A stretch of DNA of 27,620 nucleotides from UBA8437 sp003445035 (GTDB taxonomy: Bacteria; Planctomycetota; Planctomycetia; Planctomycetales; Planctomycetaceae), in NCBI GenBank assembly GCA_937901285.1, contig CALCHI010000551.1:1-27620 (forward strand), written 5' to 3'. A program made the translations under genes and the position numbers. This document shows positions 14,990-23,206 of the stretch, one piece after another. The notes beneath the pieces were generated by a model. That model worked only from the letters and a program-made list of their open reading frames with translations, searched no databases and was not told the origin of the DNA. The first letter of the stretch is position 1, and every line of letters begins with the position of its first letter.

Positions 14990-16623
14990 GTGTCGTCACC
15001 AAAGGAACCAGCATCCGTATCGACCGACATCGTGTCAGCAGCGGTCTCTTCCGATGCCGCTGCTGCGGTTTCCTCCTGCCCGCCTGTCGTCAGTTCGACG
15101 GTCTTGTAGCCGCCCTGGCTGGTGAAGTACATCATCAGCATCAGGTAAGCCACGCACATCACGATCGGCAGCACAGTGGCGGTTTTCAGGACCTGTTTCT
15201 TGGACCCGTCCTGAACCGAGGTGATCGTCTCCTTTTCCGTGTCGGTGGCCTTGCTGTCGTCAACACTCCGGTACTCGATCAATCCCAGGAATTCCTTGGG
15301 CTCTGCACCGGCCACGGTCTTCTCGTAGACGGCCGGATGGTCCGCCTGGAGTTTCTCGCTGGTGTCGACATCCTGGACGTAACCGAGCCAGGCGGCCCCC
15401 AGCGTGCCGACGCTGAGCATGCCGATGCCCGCGATCATGTTGATGCCCAGTGCCCCGCTCTTGGGAAACTGCTCGGAGATCACCCCCAGCGTGGCGGGCC
15501 AGAAGAACGTCTTGCCGAAACCGTAGAGTGTCGCCACGGCGAAGATCAGCCCAAAGCCGCTGACCGAACCGAGCGAGTACAATCCGGCGGCCGCCAGGCC
15601 GGCTGAGATCGCCAGCAGTTTCAAGGGTGACAGCGCGTGAACGATGGGACCGGCAAAGAACCGCAGGACCATCATGATCAGCGACGTGTAGACCAGCAAC
15701 CAGCCGGGATTGATACCCGCGACATTCATTTCGCCGGTCATCAGTGGCGTGATCCAACTGTCGGTTCCCAACTCGGTGGTCGCCAGCGGGCACATGATCA
15801 AGCACATCAGGAAGAAGACCGGACGTCCCAGTTTTTGGACGTAGGCGGCGAACGGGATGATCAGAGCCGCAATCGCAACCAGTTTCATGGTTGTACTGAG
15901 TTCGAAGACCCGACCAACCTCCAGGACGACCAGGACCACGGCGATGGACCAGGACAGGATGCCCGGCTCCTGCAGCATTTCCTTGAACGATACCCCTGCC
16001 TGAACGCGTTCCTGGACCGGGAACGTTCGTCCCAGGAGCATCAGGGCATAGATGATCACCGGGACCAGCGTCAGCATCACGATGGTGGTGTAGTTGGTGA
16101 TGTTTCCATCAGCGTCCTTGGTGGCGACGCCCATGAAAAGCAGTCCCGCGATGACCAGTCCACCGGGCCAACCGGCATGGAGAATGGCCAGCCACTTGGT
16201 TTTCTGGCGAGGGAACATCGTGGCCACGACCGGGTTGATCACGGCCTCGATGGTGCCGTTGCCCAGGGCTCCGATGATTGATCCCCAGTAGAGCATGTCG
16301 TAGCCGTCGGCTTTCCAGAGCATCACGGCCTGGGTGATGTGACAGATGCCGGCCAGGATCATCGCCTTGCCGTAACCGATCCGATCGATCACGAAACTCA
16401 GCAGGATGATACTGATGGCGAACGGCCACAGGCCGGCTCCGAAGATCTCGCCCTGCTGGGTCTTGTCGATATTGAATTCGGTGCCCCAGGTCTCCATCAA
16501 CATGGCTCGGACCTGGAATCCGAACGCGGTTGCGATCAGGGACGCGAAGCAGCCCCAGAAGAGCAACTGGTTGCGACGTTGATTGGGATCGGACGAGCCA
16601 TCCACCACCGCTGTACTTGCCAT
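14986..16623 (-). CDS. major facilitator superfamily transporter
   Basis: 545 residues. About twelve hydrophobic segments are visible, in two halves separated by a loop near residue 200. An acidic/basic signature at the first cytoplasmic loop (DRIGYGKAMILAG) fits MFS. GNGTIEAVINPVVATMFPRQKTK resembles the first-half motif of sugar-type MFS carriers, but I cannot name the substrate. A roughly 95-residue insertion (including VQDVDTSEKLQADH and the following charged stretch) precedes the last membrane segment, which contains LPIVMCVAYLMLMMYF, and the C-terminal tail is Ala/Glu/Asp-rich. The gene is convergent with the amidase (4-base overlap) and divergent from the DUF1501 gene at 16909. Link to the amidase product is only positional. 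Confidence 0.88.
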   Translation of the reverse strand: MASTAVVDGSSDPNQRRNQLLFWGCFASLIATAFGFQVRAMLMETWGTEFNIDKTQQGEIFGAGLWPFAISIILLSFVIDRIGYGKAMILAGICHITQAVMLWKADGYDMLYWGSIIGALGNGTIEAVINPVVATMFPRQKTKWLAILHAGWPGGLVIAGLLFMGVATKDADGNITNYTTIVMLTLVPVIIYALMLLGRTFPVQERVQAGVSFKEMLQEPGILSWSIAVVLVVLEVGRVFELSTTMKLVAIAALIIPFAAYVQKLGRPVFFLMCLIMCPLATTELGTDSWITPLMTGEMNVAGINPGWLLVYTSLIMMVLRFFAGPIVHALSPLKLLAISAGLAAAGLYSLGSVSGFGLIFAVATLYGFGKTFFWPATLGVISEQFPKSGALGINMIAGIGMLSVGTLGAAWLGYVQDVDTSEKLQADHPAVYEKTVAGAEPKEFLGLIEYRSVDDSKATDTEKETITSVQDGSKKQVLKTATVLPIVMCVAYLMLMMYFTSQGGYKTVELTTGGQEETAAAASEETAADTMSVDTDAGSFGDDT

Positions 16624-16871
16624 CGATCAACCGTCCCGTGCCAAATGAAATTACTGGGAGAAAGGTGGTCGGCCTCGAGATGCAGAGCACTCCGGGGCCT
16701 CCATTGTCCGGTCATCGTAATCACTCGTCGAGTTGATTGACATATTGGAAGACGGCAATTCGGTCGATGGGTCAGGCCACGTGAATGATCGCCGAACTGC
16801 CACGCTGGCTGTGCGAAAGCCGGAAAAGGAAAATTGCTCCGGCCTTTGGTTTTCAGCCTGGTCGGACGACA

Positions 16872-16901
16872 TCGACACTCCGTCGGGCGAGGTGCTATCC
16901 T
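16872..16901 (+). promoter_or_regulatory. candidate promoter of the DUF1501 operon
   Basis: TCGACA (16872-16877), 18-base spacer, TATCCT (16896-16901). The DUF1501 ATG is at 16909, eight bases after the -10, which would make the transcript leaderless or nearly so. No ribosome-binding site is seen at a useful distance (a GAGG at 16889-16892 is 16 bases away). Confidence 0.4.
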
Positions 16902-16908
16902 GCTTCCC

Positions 16909-18321
16909 ATGCGAGCCCCTTCATTGATTCCTCGGCGCAACTTCGTCCGACTGGGTCTTGGTCTTGCTGCTGGCAGCCTGCTGGCTCCCCCAGCCGTCAC
17001 CGCGGCCCCGGTCGGGCGCCGTCGAGCCAAGCAGGTGCTGGTATTGTTCGAGCAGGGCGGCGTGTCGCAGATCGATTCCTGGGATCCGAAACCCCAGGCG
17101 GTGGCCGAGCACAAGAGCCCGTTCGAACCGGTAGCCACCAGCGTGCCCGGGCTGCAGTTCACCCGGTTGCTGGCCCGAACCGCTCCGTTGGCCCACAAGC
17201 TGACGATCGTCCGTTGCATGACCCAGCCGACTCCCGGAATCGGCAACTCGCACCCCAAGGGCTCGCAGTACATCTACTCGGGCGAAGCTCCCGGCGGACC
17301 GGTCGAGATGCCCGACATCAGTTCGGTGGTGGCCATGCTGCAGGGCAGCCACGCCAGCCATCTGCCGTCGAACATCATGGTCCCGGGGACCAACGAGCAA
17401 TCTCCGGCCACCAAGATCGGGTTTCTGCCGCCGGCCTACAAGGTGTTCAAGACCGGTGGCAACCCGGCTGACCCGAAGTGGACGGTGCCGAACCTGGGCC
17501 TGCTGGGCGTTGACGACGCCCGCTTCCGTACGCGAACACGCCTGCTCGATCGACTCAATATCGGCCTGCTCGGGGCCGAACAGGCGCGTGATGCGAAGGC
17601 GATGAAGTCGTTGATGACCCGGGCCATCGACATGCTGACCAATCCGGCGACCCGCAAGGCGTTCAACATCGAGGCCGAACCCGAGGCGGTCCGGCAGAGG
17701 TACGGGACGGGGATGCGGGGCCGGTGCTACCTGCTGGGCCGGAAGTTGATCGAATCGGGGGTCCGGTTCGTGATGGTCGACGTTCGCGAGCCGCAGAACA
17801 GTTTCCGTGAGGGGAAACGGGTCGGCTACGGCGGTGGCAACAACATGAACTGGGATCACCACGACGCGATCTATGCCAAGACCCACACCAACATCAAGGG
17901 AGGCGGTGCCGGTCGCGGGCGGTGGGGAATCCACACGTGGCCGATGATGGGCAGCACCGACCAGGCTCTCTCGGCCTTGATCGAGGATATGGACCAGCGA
18001 GGCTTGCTCGAAGAGACACTGGTTTGTTTTGTGACCGAGTTCGGACGGACTCCCAAGATCAACGGTCGGCAGGGACGCGATCACTGGACTCACGCCTTCA
18101 GCTTTGCCTTTGCCGGGGCGGGAGTTCCGGGAGGGCAGGTGGTCGGAGCCACCGACAAGGACGGGGGCTACATCACCAGTTCCCAGGCGTTCACGATCGA
18201 GGACTACGCTGCGACGGTCTACGAGAAACTGGGCATCGACCGCCACAAGCCGATTTACACGCCCGCCGATCGGCCGATTCTGCTGTCCCGGCACGGGCAA
18301 CCCATCGGCGAACTGTTCTGA
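16909..18321 (+). CDS. DUF1501 protein with Tat-type signal
   Basis: 470 residues from the ATG at 16909. An in-frame ATG at 16834 would place the Tat motif about 25 residues further in, so it is less likely. Seen: PRRNFVRLGLGLAAGSLL, a twin-arginine signal (RR-x-F-V) followed by a hydrophobic core; then LVLFEQGGVSQIDSWDPKP, HKLTIVRCMTQP, GNSHPKGSQYIYSG, NWDHHDAIY, TEFGRTPKIN and GRDHWTHAFSFAF, the ordered signatures of DUF1501. Family knowledge: alkaline phosphatase/sulfatase-like fold, exported folded through Tat, usually paired with DUF1549/DUF1553 genes. It is followed after 37 bases by exactly such a gene. Catalytic activity and substrate of the family remain unassigned. Confidence 0.95.
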   Translation: MRAPSLIPRRNFVRLGLGLAAGSLLAPPAVTAAPVGRRRAKQVLVLFEQGGVSQIDSWDPKPQAVAEHKSPFEPVATSVPGLQFTRLLARTAPLAHKLTIVRCMTQPTPGIGNSHPKGSQYIYSGEAPGGPVEMPDISSVVAMLQGSHASHLPSNIMVPGTNEQSPATKIGFLPPAYKVFKTGGNPADPKWTVPNLGLLGVDDARFRTRTRLLDRLNIGLLGAEQARDAKAMKSLMTRAIDMLTNPATRKAFNIEAEPEAVRQRYGTGMRGRCYLLGRKLIESGVRFVMVDVREPQNSFREGKRVGYGGGNNMNWDHHDAIYAKTHTNIKGGGAGRGRWGIHTWPMMGSTDQALSALIEDMDQRGLLEETLVCFVTEFGRTPKINGRQGRDHWTHAFSFAFAGAGVPGGQVVGATDKDGGYITSSQAFTIEDYAATVYEKLGIDRHKPIYTPADRPILLSRHGQPIGELF

Positions 18322-18358
18322 GGCAGGTGTGAGCCAGGAAGTTAGCAGGGGAAACGAC

Positions 18359-21300
18359 GTGTTGCGGAGTGTCTGCCTGGTGGCGATCGCGTGGGGTCTT
18401 TGGACCGCACCGGTGGAGGCGGCCGTGGAGGTTTATCCCAAGATGGTCCGGCTGGCGTCTCGTCGCAGCCGCGTCCAACTGGTGATCACCTCTCGCGCGG
18501 CTGACGGGCGGCTGCGGGATGTGACACACCGGGCCACCGTGAGTTCGAGCAAACCGGGGCTGGTGTCGGTCCGCAACGGTCGGGTGAGTCCTTCGGATCG
18601 CGGTGTTGATGGGCGAGCCAAGCTGCAAGTGGTGTGGCAGGATGAGACGGTCGAGGTGCCGGTTGAGGTCAGTGGCCAGAAGCAACCCGATCCGATTGCT
18701 TTCAAGTACGAGACCCTGGCGGCGATGACCAAGCAGGGGTGCAACGCCGGCAGTTGTCACGGGTCTCCGGATGGCAAGGGAGGTTTCAGCCTGTCGCTGT
18801 TCGCCTTCGATCCGGTGCACGACACCGAGTCGCTGGTTCGCGGTGGACTCAATCGCCGGGTCAACGTCTTCGCTCCCCTGGAGAGCCTGATGTTGAAGAA
18901 GCCGCTGCTGAGAGTGCCCCACGTGGGCGGCAAGCGGCTGCGACCCACCGACGCGGCCTTCGAGATCCTGAAGCGATGGATTGCCGAGGGGGCCCGCCCC
19001 GACGGCGACGGAGCACCCACCTGTGAGAAGATCGTCGTGCACCCGGGGCCGAGCCGGGTGTTGGCCCGACCCGATGCCACGCAACAACTCTCGGTGCTCG
19101 CTCATTTCACTGACGGCGCGGTTCGTGATGTCACCCGCCTGGCCACCTTTGACACTTCGCACCGCGACATCGCCGCGATCGACGCTGACGGTCGTGTCAC
19201 CGGACTGTCTCGGGGCCAGGCTGCGATCACGGTGAGGTTTCTCGAGCACCTGGAGAGCGTCTACTTCACGTTTGTCGAGGAGGTCGAGGGGTTCGAGTGG
19301 CCGGAGGTGGCCGAACACAACTTCGTTGACCGGTTGGTCAACTCGCGGCTGAAACTGCTGAGGATCGCTCCCTCATCCACATGCGACGACGGGGTGTTCC
19401 TGCGGCGGCTCCACCTGGACCTGACCGGACTGTTGCCCTCGGCGGCCGTGGCCAGGACATTTCTTGCCGAGAAGAAACCCGGAAAACGTGCGAGGTTGAT
19501 CGACCGGTTGCTGGCCACCGACCAGTTCGCCCGGTTCCAGGCCCTGCAACTGGCCGACCTGTTACGGGTCAACCCGAAGGTACTCGGAGCCGACCGGGCG
19601 AAGTTGTTTGCCAACTGGATCGCCGAGGCGATGATCGCAAACCGTCCTTACGACCAGCTGACCCGGGATCTGTTGACCTCCACGGGAGACACCCGCCTGG
19701 TGGCCGAGGCGAATTACTTCGCCGCGATTCCCAAGACCGAGGACGTGGCCGAGGCGACGGCACAGGTCTTCATGGGGTCGCGAATCCAGTGCGCGAAGTG
19801 TCACAACCATCCGTTCGAGAACTGGACCCAGGACGATTACTACAGCATCGGGGCGGCGTTCCATCGGGTCGCCCGACAGGCCGATCGCATCAGCGTGGTC
19901 GGCGGGGGGGAAATGGTGAATCCGCGGTCTGGGAAGGTGATGACCCCCTGGGGTCGTAACCGCGTGATGCCCCGTCCACTGGCCGACGCCGATCGTCGGG
20001 TGGCCTTTGCCGGCTGGTTGACCGCCCGGGGCAACCCGTTCTTTGCACGAGCGGCTGTCAATCGTATCTGGGCCCACCTGTTCGGTCGGGGCATCGTCGA
20101 TCCGGTCGATGATTTCCGTTCGTCCAACCCTCCATCAAACGTCGAATTGCTGGATCGATTGGCCGCCGAGTTCGAGAAAAGCGGGTTCGATCGACGGCAG
20201 ACCGTGAGGGTCATCTGCAACAGCCAGACCTACCAGAGGTCGACGGACACCAATCGTTTCAATCGAGATGACACCACCCTGTGTTCACGGGCCCCGGTGA
20301 GGCTGCTGACGGCCGAGCAGCTGCAGGACGCCATCGGTTATGTCACCGGGACGATCAAGACGGTGGAACAGTCTGCTGCGGTGGTGGCCGAGAGCCGTCG
20401 TGAACTGGAAGGTGTCCGGAAAGACCTGCGGACGAAGCGTCCCGGGTGGGAGGCTGGTCTGGTCGAGCGACTGAAGAAAGCGGCGTGGTGGGACGGGGCC
20501 TGGTGGTCGGCCGGGGTGTTCACCGCCAAGACACCCGAACTGGCCCACTCGACAGACTTCGGCCCGGAGACCTCCCCTGGCCGGTTTGATGCCTCCGGTG
20601 CCTTCGGGCCGAACAAGATCCGCTGGCAGCCACGTCCGGGCTGGAACCGTCGGCAACAGATCAACCTGCCCAAGGGGGCTCGCCAGGCGATGTATGCGTG
20701 GCACGTGGTTCACGCTCGTGCCGAGACCCGTGTTCGGATGCGGGTTGTGGCTGATGACGGCATGAAGGTGTGGCACAACGGGCAGTTGGTCTTCGATTTT
20801 GCCCAGGTCCTCGCCGACGACAAGGAACAGCAGCCGGAGATCGTACTCAAGCCCGGGCCGAATCGGTTTCTGTTGAAGATCGTCAACAAGGGGGGGGCGT
20901 GGCATTTCACATGGTGGCTGGAACCGACGCAGCCGGATGCGATCGCCGCTCCGCCGGTTGCCGACTTGCCCGACGCACTGTCCGAGGTATTGATGACGCC
21001 CGCGGAGAAACGTGTGGCGGAACCGGCAGCGCGGCTGGATCGCTTTTACCGAATGCGGGATGGCCGGATCGAGAAACTCCGCGGCCGGATCCAGAGTGGT
21101 GCCCGCGACCAGTACGCCACGCAAAGGCCGTTTCCGGGGTCTGACGCGTTCCTGAAGGCCTTTGGTCAACCCGAACGCAACACGCCATGTGCGTGTGAAC
21201 GGTCCAGCGAACCGACACTGGACCAGGCCCTGCAATTGCTCAATGGACGCCGCGTGCACGACCAGGTCAACAAGAGTGTCGCCAGGTTCTCGAAACTCGA

Positions 21301-21472
21301 AGACGCGGCGGTGGTTGTCGAACTGTACCTGGTGACGTTTTCGCGAGCGCCGACGGCCGGTGAACGGGCTGCCGCGACAGAACACCTGGACGCAGCCACC
21401 GACCGTGATGCGGCCATCCGTGATCTCGTCTGGGCTGTACTGAACACCCAGGAATTCATTTTCCAGCATTGA
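18359..21472 (+). CDS. DUF1549/DUF1553 (PSD1-type) protein with Big2-like domains and an inserted domain
   Basis: 1037 residues from a GTG at 18359 with AGGGGAA (18347-18353) about five bases upstream; this leaves a good signal peptide (hydrophobic core to PVEAA). A GTG at 18329 is an alternative. Seen in order: Big2-like region (about 25-110), a cytochrome-like C128-x4-C133-H134 in GCNAGSCHGS, a second Big2-like region (220-300), DUF1549 (from NFVDRLVNSRLKLL, about 320-510) with C478-A-K-C481-H482, DUF1553 (about 545-665: AGWLTARGNPFFARAAVNRIW, SNPPSNVELLDRLA), an extra segment (about 668-925), and the DUF1553 tail (FLKAFGQPERN, CERSSEPTLDQALQLLNG). Ends NTQEFIFQH as usual. Likely periplasmic or surface-bound; single haem at each CxxCH-like motif is possible but unproven. 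Confidence 0.93.
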   Translation: MLRSVCLVAIAWGLWTAPVEAAVEVYPKMVRLASRRSRVQLVITSRAADGRLRDVTHRATVSSSKPGLVSVRNGRVSPSDRGVDGRAKLQVVWQDETVEVPVEVSGQKQPDPIAFKYETLAAMTKQGCNAGSCHGSPDGKGGFSLSLFAFDPVHDTESLVRGGLNRRVNVFAPLESLMLKKPLLRVPHVGGKRLRPTDAAFEILKRWIAEGARPDGDGAPTCEKIVVHPGPSRVLARPDATQQLSVLAHFTDGAVRDVTRLATFDTSHRDIAAIDADGRVTGLSRGQAAITVRFLEHLESVYFTFVEEVEGFEWPEVAEHNFVDRLVNSRLKLLRIAPSSTCDDGVFLRRLHLDLTGLLPSAAVARTFLAEKKPGKRARLIDRLLATDQFARFQALQLADLLRVNPKVLGADRAKLFANWIAEAMIANRPYDQLTRDLLTSTGDTRLVAEANYFAAIPKTEDVAEATAQVFMGSRIQCAKCHNHPFENWTQDDYYSIGAAFHRVARQADRISVVGGGEMVNPRSGKVMTPWGRNRVMPRPLADADRRVAFAGWLTARGNPFFARAAVNRIWAHLFGRGIVDPVDDFRSSNPPSNVELLDRLAAEFEKSGFDRRQTVRVICNSQTYQRSTDTNRFNRDDTTLCSRAPVRLLTAEQLQDAIGYVTGTIKTVEQSAAVVAESRRELEGVRKDLRTKRPGWEAGLVERLKKAAWWDGAWWSAGVFTAKTPELAHSTDFGPETSPGRFDASGAFGPNKIRWQPRPGWNRRQQINLPKGARQAMYAWHVVHARAETRVRMRVVADDGMKVWHNGQLVFDFAQVLADDKEQQPEIVLKPGPNRFLLKIVNKGGAWHFTWWLEPTQPDAIAAPPVADLPDALSEVLMTPAEKRVAEPAARLDRFYRMRDGRIEKLRGRIQSGARDQYATQRPFPGSDAFLKAFGQPERNTPCACERSSEPTLDQALQLLNGRRVHDQVNKSVARFSKLEDAAVVVELYLVTFSRAPTAGERAAATEHLDAATDRDAAIRDLVWAVLNTQEFIFQH

Positions 21473-22956
21473 TGCCCACCGGGGCGATTCCCGCGATGAA
21501 GCTGATGACACGCCACTCCACGATTGTTCTGTCGACGGCCCTCGTGGCAGTCCTGGCGGCAGCCGATGTGGTGGCGGCTGTCAGGCAACCGGCCAAGGTG
21601 ACCTTTCTTCGCGACGTGGCTCCGGTCCTGTTGCGTCGATGCAGTGGGTGTCACGGGCGCAGGGTCAGCCGAGGCGGGTACCGTCTGCACGTGTTCTCGG
21701 AATTGATGCGAGCCGGGGAATCCGGTGAAGCGAGCGTGGTGGCCGGCAAGCCCGGGGCGTCGGAACTGTTTCGCCGACTTCTCGAAAAGGATCCGGAGGC
21801 CCGGATGCCCCGGCAGGACGACCCGTTGTCGGCGGCCGAGATCGAAGCGATCCGCAAGTGGATTGCCGGCGGTGCGGTCTTCGACGGCAAGGATCCCGAC
21901 AAGCCGTTGCGGTCCCAACTGCCGCCGCGACAGCATCCGATGTCTCCGGTGGCCTACCCGGTGCCGGTGCCAGTTTTTGCCCTGGCGTTTTCGCCCGATG
22001 GGCGTCAACTGGCTGTCAGCGGGTACCACGAAGTGACTGTCTGGAATCCCGCCGACGGCCAGCTGATCCGTCGGCTGGGGCGACGGCCACAACGGATCCA
22101 TTCACTCGACTGGACCGCCGATGGAGGGTCGTTGCTGGTCGGGGGCGGGACGCCCGGTGAGTACGGCGAACTGGCCCTTGTGGACGGCCAGAGTGGTCGT
22201 GTCAGGCACCTCTACGGAACTTTCGACGACGTGGTCCTGGGGGCTGCGATCAGTAAAGACGGCAAACGGGTGGCGGCAGGATCGGCCGGGCGCGAGACCC
22301 GGGCGTGGCCGGTGGATGAGATCAAGCCCGCCTGGAGCAGCCGGGTCCACTCCGACTGGGTGACCGGGGTCGTCTTCAGTGGCGACGGGAGGTTCGTGGT
22401 CTCGGCCAGCCGTGACCAGACGGTCAAGGTCCACGACGCGGCCACCGGTGGGCTGTTCACGACCTACAACGGACATCGCAAGCAACTGGGCAAGTTCACC
22501 GGACGCTTCGCGGTCTACGCGGTGGGCTTCGACGAGACCGCCGGGCGGGTGTTATCGGTGGGCGCCGGAAAGGCGATCCGGATCTGGGATCCGGTGCTGG
22601 CGAAATCCGAGAACGGAACGGCGGCCGACATGGAGGGGAGATTCTTCAAGGCGGGGCACACTCGTTTCATCGCCCACGGTTTCGGCAAGACCACGTTCGG
22701 TCTCGATGCCGCCGCCGGCCACGCCTGGGCCGGTGGTGCAGACGGGCTGGTTCGCGAGTTTTCGGTCAAGTCGCTGAAGACCGTTCGGAGTTACGAGGGT
22801 CTGGCCGACTGGGTCTACTCGGTCGCCGCGTCCCTCAAGGGCGACCTGGTGGCTGCAGCCGGTTACAGCGGCGAGGTGGTCGTCTGGAGCCGCGCTGACG
22901 GACGAGTGGTGGCCCGGTTCCTGTCAGCTCCGGGTTTGAAGCCCGCCGGGCGTTGA
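21472..22956 (+). CDS. cytochrome-c-like (PSCyt1) and WD40 protein
   Basis: 494 residues from the ATG at 21472, whose A is also the last base of the preceding stop codon; an ATG at 21496 would give a more compact signal peptide (MKLMTRHSTIVL then a hydrophobic core to ADVVAA). Seen: a planctomycete cytochrome-like module with C57-S-G-C60-H61 in RRCSGCHGRR, SGEASVVAGKPGASELF, and MPRQDDPLSAAEIEAIRKWIAGG; then WD40 repeats from about residue 160, recognisable in FALAFSPDGRQLAVSG, VTGVVFSGDGRFVVSAS and the repeated VWNPADG/IRIWDP endings, about seven blades with some degenerate. Likely exported. It completes the DUF1501/DUF1549-DUF1553/WD40 operon. Substrate or partner unknown. Confidence 0.92.
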   Translation: MPTGAIPAMKLMTRHSTIVLSTALVAVLAAADVVAAVRQPAKVTFLRDVAPVLLRRCSGCHGRRVSRGGYRLHVFSELMRAGESGEASVVAGKPGASELFRRLLEKDPEARMPRQDDPLSAAEIEAIRKWIAGGAVFDGKDPDKPLRSQLPPRQHPMSPVAYPVPVPVFALAFSPDGRQLAVSGYHEVTVWNPADGQLIRRLGRRPQRIHSLDWTADGGSLLVGGGTPGEYGELALVDGQSGRVRHLYGTFDDVVLGAAISKDGKRVAAGSAGRETRAWPVDEIKPAWSSRVHSDWVTGVVFSGDGRFVVSASRDQTVKVHDAATGGLFTTYNGHRKQLGKFTGRFAVYAVGFDETAGRVLSVGAGKAIRIWDPVLAKSENGTAADMEGRFFKAGHTRFIAHGFGKTTFGLDAAAGHAWAGGADGLVREFSVKSLKTVRSYEGLADWVYSVAASLKGDLVAAAGYSGEVVVWSRADGRVVARFLSAPGLKPAGR

Positions 22957-23151
22957 GCGAGTCGAGGACCGACAGATCCTCCCGTCGATCGTGGTCTCGC
23001 GGTCGATTTCGGCCCGATTGTTAACCTGGGTGGACTGTGGTGGCCCTACCGGTTGTACGGGTTTTGCGTTCGTTTTGGCGGCCGAATTGGCGCAATTGTG
23101 CCGATTGGTCGCTTTGTAATGAATGCACGGGTGGCAAAGGGAGGATGTAGA

Positions 23152-23175
23152 CAAGGGGGCATTTTAGCCCCTTTG
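23152..23175 (+). promoter_or_regulatory. hairpin in the leader of the RTX protease gene
   Basis: CAAGGGGGC (23152-23160) and GCCCCTTTG (23167-23175) pair over nine positions with one G-T wobble, around a six-base loop (ATTTTA). It lies 31 bases before the ATG at 23207 and has no T-run after it, so it is a leader structure or operator rather than a terminator. The surrounding 250-base gap (22957-23206) also holds AATTG/CAATT at 23085-23097 and shows no gene. Confidence 0.4.
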
Positions 23176-23206
23176 CGCAAGGATGATGAAACCCAGGGAT
23201 GGGACG

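Noticed and set aside
16921..18300. Minus-strand open frame of 459 residues
   Set aside because: Antisense to the DUF1501 gene, with high-GC third-position bias explaining the lack of stops.
20285..21511. Minus-strand open frame of 408 residues opposite the DUF1553 inserted domain
   Set aside because: The plus-strand frame continues through it with beta-sandwich-like sequence and resumes the DUF1553 tail; the minus product is low-complexity.
22957..23040. Terminator after the WD40 gene (CGAGGACC with GGTCTCG)
   Set aside because: Stem has a bulge, the loop exceeds 20 bases and no T-run follows; not supportable as a terminator.
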